Assembly: GCA_947464365.1 (NCBI GenBank)
Contig: CANHWS010000085.1
Coordinates: 1-11,812 of the forward strand
Origin: Cytophagaceae bacterium
Lineage (GTDB): Bacteria; Bacteroidota; Bacteroidia; Cytophagales; Flexibacteraceae
DNA: 11,812 nucleotides
Direction of reading: 5' to 3'
The translations under genes and the position numbers were made by a program. Positions within the stretch are counted from its first letter, which is position 1. Every line of letters starts with the position of its first letter. This document shows, one piece after another, positions 6,797 through 11,812 of the stretch. The notes under the pieces are model-generated. The model searched no databases. It had not been told where the DNA came from and was given only the letters and a program-made list of their open reading frames with translations.

Positions 6797-7673
6797 AAAA
6801 ACAAACTATGTGTCACCATTGCGATATCCTGGTGGTAAGGCATGTCTGACTGTATTCATGAAGCAAATTATAGGTGATAATGATTTAATTGGAAATCCAT
6901 ATTATGAGCCATATGCTGGTGGAGCTGGACTGGCGCTAAAGTTACTATTCGACGAATATGTTAGTGAGATCCATATTAACGATTTCGATTTCGCCATATA
7001 CTCATTCTGGTATTCCCTGATTAATCATAACGATGAATTTTGTAATTGGTTACAAGATATTGTAATATCCATTGAGAACTGGAGAAAATTTAAAGAAATC
7101 TATAAAAACCAAAGCAATTACTCTAAGCTTGAAATAGCTCAAGCAACATTTTTTCTTAATCGCACAAACGTCTCTGGGGTAATGCAAGGAGGGGTAATTG
7201 GCGGGCAAGATCAAAGAGGAAACTACAAAATAAATGCCCGGTTCAACAAAAATGACCTCCTAAGTAAAATTAGAAAAATCTATCAATTCAAAAAACGCAT
7301 TACAATTTACAATCTTGATGGCAAAGCCCTAATAAAAGAATATGCATCAAAAGATAAAAATGCACTGGTTTACATTGATCCCCCATATGTAAACAAGGGA
7401 TCTAACTTATACATGAACTACTTTAAAGCTGAAGATCATTTGGCCTTGTATGATGAAATCGCCCAAACAAAGTCAAACTGGATTGTTTCATATGACACAG
7501 CCGAGCTTATCGTTAACACATATAAGGATTACCGACGAGTTAAGTATAATCTTTCACAAAATACATCTAATCGAGTAGGTGAGGAGTTATTAGTTTTTGG
7601 GCCAAATATAATATATGACAATGCCATTAATCATCTTAACAATTCGATCGAATTAGCCTTTAATGACTATTAA
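6786..7673 (+). CDS. D12-class adenine-specific DNA methyltransferase (Dam-like)
   Basis: The protein would transfer a methyl group from S-adenosylmethionine to N6 of adenine in DNA. At 295 aa it has the usual length of the Dam/D12 family (COG0338). It shows the SAM-contacting RYPGGK (13-18), motif I EPYAGGAGLAL (41-51), an acidic strand end INDFD (64-68), the family block FFLNRTNVSGV (122-132) and the catalytic motif IV DPPY (198-201) after hydrophobic ALVYI. No motif is missing, so it should be active. The recognition site cannot be read from sequence; GATC is the commonest for the class. The ATG lies inside the end of the ParB-like gene (11-bp overlap), which implies translational coupling. 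No restriction endonuclease gene is adjacent. AT-rich throughout, like its partner. Confidence 0.92.
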   Translation: MESKKTNYVSPLRYPGGKACLTVFMKQIIGDNDLIGNPYYEPYAGGAGLALKLLFDEYVSEIHINDFDFAIYSFWYSLINHNDEFCNWLQDIVISIENWRKFKEIYKNQSNYSKLEIAQATFFLNRTNVSGVMQGGVIGGQDQRGNYKINARFNKNDLLSKIRKIYQFKKRITIYNLDGKALIKEYASKDKNALVYIDPPYVNKGSNLYMNYFKAEDHLALYDEIAQTKSNWIVSYDTAELIVNTYKDYRRVKYNLSQNTSNRVGEELLVFGPNIIYDNAINHLNNSIELAFNDY

Positions 7674-8056
7674 TTCTACCAGATTTTATTTGACATAAAT
7701 ACGCTAATAATATTAAATAATTACCTAATAATCTAAATTATTCAAACGGTAAATTACACTAATCCTATGTGTTAAATTAACTTTAAAACATCAAAACAAG
7801 TTTAAAGCCTGCTGTGGTAGGATTGCTCTAATAGTATCATAAGATTCTACATACCAAGTAACGTTAAATTTAGGTGCCTGCTAGCGGTATTGTTTAGGAT
7901 CCTGTCTACTTGAGTGTTATGAATCAAATCATTTAAATATTTTGATTATCAGATATATTATAAAAAAGGCAACACAATTGTGTTGCCTTTCAAATATTAC
8001 ATTTTCCAATACACCAGGACTAGTTAAATAGAATCAAAATGTAATGGGATGCAAAG
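7674..8056. other. AT-rich intergenic region between convergent operons; possible small RNA
   Basis: No ORF is supported. TATTTGACAT at 7687-7696 repeats the -35 part of the operon promoter. AATCAAA (7922-7928) pairs with TTTGATT (7941-7947). GCCTGCT occurs at 7807-7813 and again about 70 bp further on. The region closes with a strong palindromic terminator. A TTGACA box some 270 bp before a terminator could define a non-coding RNA, but there is no convincing -10 box. Confidence 0.4.
7965..7990. terminator. Perfect-palindrome bidirectional terminator
   Basis: The arm AAAGGCAACACAA is followed directly by its exact reverse complement (13 bp per arm). An A-run on the left (7962-7967) becomes a T-run on the minus strand; on the + strand only TTTC follows. 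It sits between the convergent methyltransferase operon and the 8057-9006 pair and is best placed to end the minus-strand pair, with weaker + strand action. Confidence 0.85.
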
Positions 8057-8275
8057 CTAACTTTTTAGGCCTACTCGTTTCTTCGCCAGATAAAGAAACA
8101 CAACTACAGAAATATTAGCGGCTAAGAGAGCAGAAGCATTAAAAACAATCTTGTCGTGAAGGTTTAGTTCGACTGACAGGAAAGTGGAAGCAGCAAACAC
8201 TACAAGAAGCGTAACAAGTGTAGTTACTAAAGTTCCTACGAAATAATCACTTGTGGAGATGATTGGCTTTTCCAT
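8057..8275 (-). CDS. Small two-helix membrane protein, coupled to the glycine-zipper protein; candidate immunity protein
   Basis: This 72-aa protein has hydrophobic helices at about 12-34 (FVGTLVTTLVTLLVVFAAS core) and about 46-64 (ALLAANISVVVFLYL), a loop SVELNLHDKIVFN between them and a basic end AKKRVGLKS. Both termini are probably cytoplasmic. The ATG (8273-8275) overlaps the upstream stop as TAATG, so the two genes are translationally coupled and likely act together. I do not recognise the family. Small membrane proteins made in strict coupling with a glycine-rich, membrane-active partner often act as immunity proteins, which is the basis for the suggested role, but a holin-like or structural partner is equally possible. 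A terminator follows at 7965-7990. Confidence 0.65.
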   Translation of the reverse strand: MEKPIISTSDYFVGTLVTTLVTLLVVFAASTFLSVELNLHDKIVFNASALLAANISVVVFLYLAKKRVGLKS

Positions 8276-9006
8276 TAGGCTTCTGCTTTTTTCGGTTCGA
8301 TTGCCTTAGCAAGTGAGGCAGTAACTGCTCCACCAATTAGACCACCAATAAGACCGCCCGCAAATCCAGCAGCACCAGTTACTAATGCACCAGGACCTGT
8401 AATAGCACCTGTGATTAGTCCACCAACGCCACCTGTAATGGCCCCCCCAACACCACCAAGAATCGCTCCTTTGGCATCTTCACTTGCAACGTCGTTTGCC
8501 TCATCTGGGCCATAACCCTCTGGAAAGAAATCATGCCAATTTGAGGAAGGATTCTCCATAACTGCCTGCCAATAAACTGTTGAGCTGTTATAGACTGCTA
8601 AGTACGACAGGCCAAAAGCGACCTCTTCAGCATTTGCTGCCAAAGACCTAACTTTATCAGTCACACTGATAAAATGAGCAGTACGCGCTGAGGCACTTGT
8701 TTCCAATGGGTTCGGAGCAACAATTGCCATAAGCACCTTAACAAACTCGGAAAGTCTTGACTTCTCGAGCAATGCATAGGATGCGGGAAACTTGACATAG
8801 TCACAAATGATGGACTTCAATTGGACCCGCTGGGCCAATGTTTCTGTTCCAAAAGCATCAAGGATGACCCTTGCGGCACTACCGGCGATGTCGTCTATCG
8901 ACATGGTTGGATTGATCGTTTCCGATATCTGATCCAAAATTTGATTATGAACTTCTCCGACATAGGCATAGCCGTTGTAGTCGGACATTACTGGTGGTGG
9001 TGGCAT
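8275..9006 (-). CDS. Glycine-zipper protein of unknown function, bacteriocin-like C-terminus
   Basis: The 243-aa protein has two parts. The N-terminal ~170 residues are soluble and mainly helical, starting MSDYNGYAYVGEVHNQILD; I have a loose impression of similar 'YVGxxHN' starts in other Bacteroidota hypothetical proteins. Residues ~178-233 are a Gly/Ala/Ile-rich stretch full of GxxxG steps (GAILGGVGGAITGGVGG and onward to LIGGLIGGAVTASLAKA), followed by a short charged tail IEPKKAEA. Such glycine zippers insert into membranes and occur in class II bacteriocins, toxins and membrane-anchoring segments. No signal peptide or double-glycine leader is visible. Start is ATG 9004-9006, or ATG 8986-8988, which would omit the proline-rich MPPPPV. 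A TATCTTTG promoter element lies 27 bp upstream. The gene contains a seven-G run (C7 at 8442-8448 on the + strand) inside the zipper. Confidence 0.7.
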   Translation of the reverse strand: MPPPPVMSDYNGYAYVGEVHNQILDQISETINPTMSIDDIAGSAARVILDAFGTETLAQRVQLKSIICDYVKFPASYALLEKSRLSEFVKVLMAIVAPNPLETSASARTAHFISVTDKVRSLAANAEEVAFGLSYLAVYNSSTVYWQAVMENPSSNWHDFFPEGYGPDEANDVASEDAKGAILGGVGGAITGGVGGLITGAITGPGALVTGAAGFAGGLIGGLIGGAVTASLAKAIEPKKAEA

Positions 9007-9032
9007 AAATAAACTGGTTAAAGGTTACAATA

Positions 9033-9060
9033 CAAAGATATTGCCTCTTGTCTGATTCAA
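9033..9060 (-). promoter_or_regulatory. Promoter of the glycine-zipper/membrane protein pair
   Basis: On the minus strand TATCTTTG (9040-9033) is a perfect TAnnTTTG -7 element, with TTG (9060-9058) 17 bp upstream as a slightly close -33 element. The leader to the ATG at 9006 would be about 20 nt. Confidence 0.6.
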
Positions 9061-9097
9061 TGTTACCAAATTGTTACTTATTCATTAAAATCATTAC

Positions 9098-9109
9098 TAT
9101 CGTACGATA
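9098..9109. promoter_or_regulatory. 12-bp palindrome TATCGTACGATA, candidate operator
   Basis: A perfect palindrome about 40-50 bp upstream of the -33 element of the 8275-9006 gene. It is in a suitable place for a dimeric regulator. No regulator gene is adjacent, so this is only positional inference. Confidence 0.35.
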
Positions 9110-9224
9110 ATAGCATGCCATACTAAAATCTTAGCAAATACAAAGAAGTGTAAGGTACAAAGCTATGAGTATTTTACAATAAAAAAGATAACACATCCTC
9201 CAGTCTTACATCCCCACCCCCACC

Positions 9225-9259
9225 AAAAAAACCACCCACCAGCAAAGCCAAAGGGTGGT
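9225..9259 (-). terminator. Intrinsic terminator of the large secreted-protein gene
   Basis: On the minus strand ACCACCC (9259-9253) pairs with GGGTGGT (9237-9231), followed by T residues at 9230-9225. A short inner stem (GGC/GCT) may extend it. It lies 46 bp past the stop codon at 9306-9308. Confidence 0.8.
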
Positions 9260-9305
9260 CTGTGTACTATGAAACGCTAAAATAATACGAGTTAACTAGT
9301 TCAGG

Positions 9306-11812
9306 CTAGTGGGTGACCACCACCTTCAGAGCTGTGCGCCCTGTTGGCAAGATGATGTTAAGGTTATAGAGACCAGCCGGAATACCAGCTGTTGACAAGG
9401 TGTTAAGCTCAGTAGCTGTAATGCTGCGGTCTGACCAAACTTTGCCGACTGCATCCGTCATGACCAACTGCATTGGCTGACCATAGTAGGTAGGCTCAAG
9501 CCGTACGGTCAGGTCCTGACCGTTGGTAGGGTTCGGATAGACAGCCAAGACATCAGCATCCAGCGTATTGCTGAGGGCAGTGAGGCGGGTGTTGTAAGCA
9601 TAAGTTACATCCGTAGCCAAGATAGAACAGCTTAGGGTGCCGACCTTAACAACCGAGTTGACGATCGCTGTGCCAGTGTAAGTCACGCTTGGGTGGCTCT
9701 GGCCTGCTTTTTCCAGCGTCATCACAATGAGGTAATCACCATTGTCAGATTGCAGGTTGAGGCATTGGTTGGTCGTTGCGGTGCCATAGCCACTACCACG
9801 GGTACCAGTGCTGGTCACAAAGCGGAAGTTGGTTGTTGGTTGCAAGACGGTACCCTTAAGGGTGCTACCATCTGGGGCGGTGATCGTGAAGATGTTGCCA
9901 CTTGTTGTGATCACGTTGTCCTGATGGGTATTGATAGACCAGAACTGACCATTGGTGCTCTCATCACCAACGATGTACATAGCATCTGCGCCTGTTTGAG
10001 CCGTGTTATAGTTGGCCACGAACCAACGTTTGTGCGTACCGACACCTACACTATTGGTGGTCATTGAGGCAATGGTATGCCCACTACCATCAGTCATCGA
10101 GACTGGGGTGCCGACCAAGGTGCCGAGGTTGCGGTTAGGGGTAAAAGTACCCGTAACAGGAGTCACGGTATATAGTCCGTTTTGCAACCTTTCACGTCCT
10201 GGTGCATCCCGACCGCCACCGATAGCCCAAGGATTGCCATTTCCAATGATACGGAATCCTAAGCCGTCAGGGGCATCATGGCTACCAGCACTGTTGCGGT
10301 GTTTGGCCCGGAATTGTGCAATGTGGTCATTGGCATCCTGATAGGCATTCCGGTATGTATAGAATCCGTTGCCTTGGGCATCCGTAAAGTTATTGCGCCA
10401 TTCAGAGACCGACATAGGGTCCTGGGTGCTGGTACTTGTTGGATAGTACAAGATCGAGAACAGGGTGCCACCGCGAGCGACATCATAAGTTGGGGCGGCA
10501 TTGCCACTACCGACCAGCTTGTCATAACAATGACGTGCTGCGCCAAGCAAGGTACTGTCCATATAATAGAACGACTGACCCAAGAAACCTTCGCCAGAAA
10601 TATGCGGATTATCATCCGAGAAATCTGGGCGATACCCATTGAAACCACCAAGGTTGGCAGCTGTGCTGTTGACGGCCCATCCGGTCCAATACTGGTTACG
10701 GACAGAGGCAATGTTGCGCAGGTTGTTAGCTGGGTTAGAGCGTGCCATCGCGATGCCGAATGGCCCAATCATTGGTCCCCAAGGATAGTAGGTATAGCCC
10801 AAACCTTCTACGTTCCAGCCCTTGCTAGCAGTCTGACTACCGAGGTTATTGTTAATGTAGTTGGTCACCTTGCCATAGCTAGTCGTGAGGTTAGCAGCAG
10901 TATATTGGTGGTCAAGCGCTAGGTAGGCAATACCTGCACTAGCCCCACGTGAGCCTTGCCAGTTGCTAGCTAGGTCAGAGTTTTGTTCGGTACCACCATT
11001 GGTCGTGATCATATCTGCCATCTCGCGGAGGCGGAACGATACATTGTATTTGAAGACCTCATCCCAGTTGCTAGAGTTGTAGCAAAGGTCATAGATGATG
11101 GCCACCTTGGTCGCTAGATAGAAGCTCGTGAGGCCCTTAAGTGCTGTTGATGCCCAAGCCACACCTGCATTACCATTGATGATGGTATCTACCCAACGTT
11201 TGGCCTGGATGGCATGATACTCGTTACCAGTCAGCATATAGAGGTTGGCATGGTTATGCGCCAAGATCACGATGTCATAGGTGTCAGTGACAGTATCGAT
11301 AGGTCCGTTGCCAAACTCGTTCTGAGTCACGGTTTGTTGCAAACGTGTCAACATCGAGGCAAATGGCTGCTGGGTCAATTTGGCCCTAATGCCTGGCACA
11401 TCAGCAGCCGAGAAAAACAAACGTGGGTGCACGCCAGCCTTGTAGCTATACATATTGTTATAGTTGGCTGTCAAGAAGAAGCCATCTTGGCTACCACTTT
11501 GGGTTGGCTGCAGGGCATTGCGGGTATAGAGGTCGCTGCTCGTAACACGGCCACCAAGTAAGATCTGCTCGCCGCTTACTGCAATCGAAAATCCATAACC
11601 ACTGGTTGCAAAACGGGTAACAATATCCCGGTTGCGGAAATCAGGACTAAGCATCACCAACGCAGCACCACCAGTGTATTCGCCCGATAGGTATTCATAA
11701 TTGATTGGCAGGCCAGTTGCAGTTTGCGTTACAATGTAAACCCTGCCCAAAAGGTCAGTCGCCATGCCGGCTTGTTGGCCAACGATGGTATTGCCCTTGC
11801 CGTTAGTTAGTC
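9306..11812 (-). CDS. Secreted SBBP-repeat / heparinase II/III-like lyase with T9SS sorting domain (5' end outside window)
   Basis: The frame stays open to the right edge; an internal ATG at 11765 gives 819 residues, and 15 more codons lie upstream in the window, so the true start is beyond it. Residues 1-100 (counted from that ATG) match SBBP beta-propeller-like repeats: MATDLLGRVYIVT and LYTRNALQPTQSGSQDGFFL. HPRLFFSAADVPGIRAKL (113-130) is the usual entry to alpha-helical toroid lyase domains. About 160-440 is helical (HNHANLYMLTG, EGLGYTYYPWG, DDNPHISGEGF). About 465-520 (YRNAYQDANDH, then SHDAPDGLGF at 495-504 and NPWAIGGG) resembles the heparinase II/III C-terminal beta-sheet domain with its H-x-D...G-x-F pattern. 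VYPNPTNG (742-749) begins a T9SS sorting domain with LPTGRTALKVVV near the end. It is probably an extracellular, cell-surface enzyme that degrades acidic polysaccharide. The substrate and the catalytic Tyr/His are not assigned. Confidence 0.78.
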   Translation of the reverse strand, partial: LTNGKGNTIVGQQAGMATDLLGRVYIVTQTATGLPINYEYLSGEYTGGAALVMLSPDFRNRDIVTRFATSGYGFSIAVSGEQILLGGRVTSSDLYTRNALQPTQSGSQDGFFLTANYNNMYSYKAGVHPRLFFSAADVPGIRAKLTQQPFASMLTRLQQTVTQNEFGNGPIDTVTDTYDIVILAHNHANLYMLTGNEYHAIQAKRWVDTIINGNAGVAWASTALKGLTSFYLATKVAIIYDLCYNSSNWDEVFKYNVSFRLREMADMITTNGGTEQNSDLASNWQGSRGASAGIAYLALDHQYTAANLTTSYGKVTNYINNNLGSQTASKGWNVEGLGYTYYPWGPMIGPFGIAMARSNPANNLRNIASVRNQYWTGWAVNSTAANLGGFNGYRPDFSDDNPHISGEGFLGQSFYYMDSTLLGAARHCYDKLVGSGNAAPTYDVARGGTLFSILYYPTSTSTQDPMSVSEWRNNFTDAQGNGFYTYRNAYQDANDHIAQFRAKHRNSAGSHDAPDGLGFRIIGNGNPWAIGGGRDAPGRERLQNGLYTVTPVTGTFTPNRNLGTLVGTPVSMTDGSGHTIASMTTNSVGVGTHKRWFVANYNTAQTGADAMYIVGDESTNGQFWSINTHQDNVITTSGNIFTITAPDGSTLKGTVLQPTTNFRFVTSTGTRGSGYGTATTNQCLNLQSDNGDYLIVMTLEKAGQSHPSVTYTGTAIVNSVVKVGTLSCSILATDVTYAYNTRLTALSNTLDADVLAVYPNPTNGQDLTVRLEPTYYGQPMQLVMTDAVGKVWSDRSITATELNTLSTAGIPAGLYNLNIILPTGRTALKVVVTH

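Noticed and set aside
5351..7673. Classical type II restriction-modification system
   Set aside because: The methyltransferase is clear, but the partner shows ParB-like motifs rather than a PD-(D/E)XK or other endonuclease signature, and no other gene lies in the module.
7674..8056. tRNA gene or attachment site next to the AT-rich module
   Set aside because: No cloverleaf, T-loop (GGTTCGA-type) sequence or CCA-like 3' end was found at either edge of the module.
9181..9260. Short C/A-rich repeat stretch (CCCCACCCCCACC) as a repeat element
   Set aside because: Better explained as the low-complexity surroundings of the terminator at 9225-9259. No regular repeat unit or second copy.
10278..10922. 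Long + strand open frame (214 codons) inside the lyase region
   Set aside because: It runs antisense to the well-supported secreted protein. The translation has no family motif and mirrors the codon bias of the opposite strand.

Overview
The window looks like a chromosome segment from a Bacteroidota bacterium. Three observations support this. Two proteins end in type IX secretion (T9SS) sorting domains, a PorV/PorQ-type outer-membrane protein is present, and perfect TAnnTTTG promoter elements (TATCTTTG) precede at least two genes. No tRNA, rRNA, insertion sequence or CRISPR array was seen. Part of the window has ordinary, GC-moderate housekeeping and surface genes. Another part, about 5.29-8.0 kb, is strikingly AT-rich and looks acquired.

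Layout: (1) 1-246 (+) is the 3' end of a histidine phosphatase gene. (2) 326-649 (-) is a small ORF that is almost only a T9SS sorting domain, probably the remnant of a larger secreted protein. (3) 650-1103 is non-coding and holds a strong terminator for the next gene. (4) 1104-4072 (-) carries, in transcription order, a PorV/PorQ-family outer-membrane protein, a small two-helix membrane protein and mannose-1-phosphate guanylyltransferase (GDP-mannose supply for surface glycans). (5) 4202-5227 (+) is mreB, divergent from the PorV-like gene and closed by its own terminator. (6) 5290-7990 is an AT-rich module with its own strong promoter. It encodes a ParB/Srx-type protein with a possible HEPN-like C-terminus (481 aa), overlapping by 11 bp a D12-class adenine-specific DNA methyltransferase (295 aa). 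It ends near a perfect palindrome that works as a bidirectional terminator. (7) 8057-9006 (-) is a translationally coupled pair: a 243-aa protein with a glycine-zipper C-terminus and a 72-aa two-helix membrane protein. (8) 9306 to the right edge (-) is the 3' part of a very large secreted protein with SBBP-type repeats, a heparinase II/III-like lyase region and a T9SS sorting domain.

The surface genes fit together as T9SS cargo, a T9SS-associated porin-like protein and sugar-nucleotide supply. The most unusual part is the ParB-like/methyltransferase operon placed directly behind the mreB terminator, with no recognisable restriction nuclease. Beside it lies the glycine-zipper/small-membrane-protein pair, which resembles a toxin/immunity or membrane-active arrangement. 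Both are candidates for poorly described defence, competition or epigenetic systems. The functional calls for these two units are inference.
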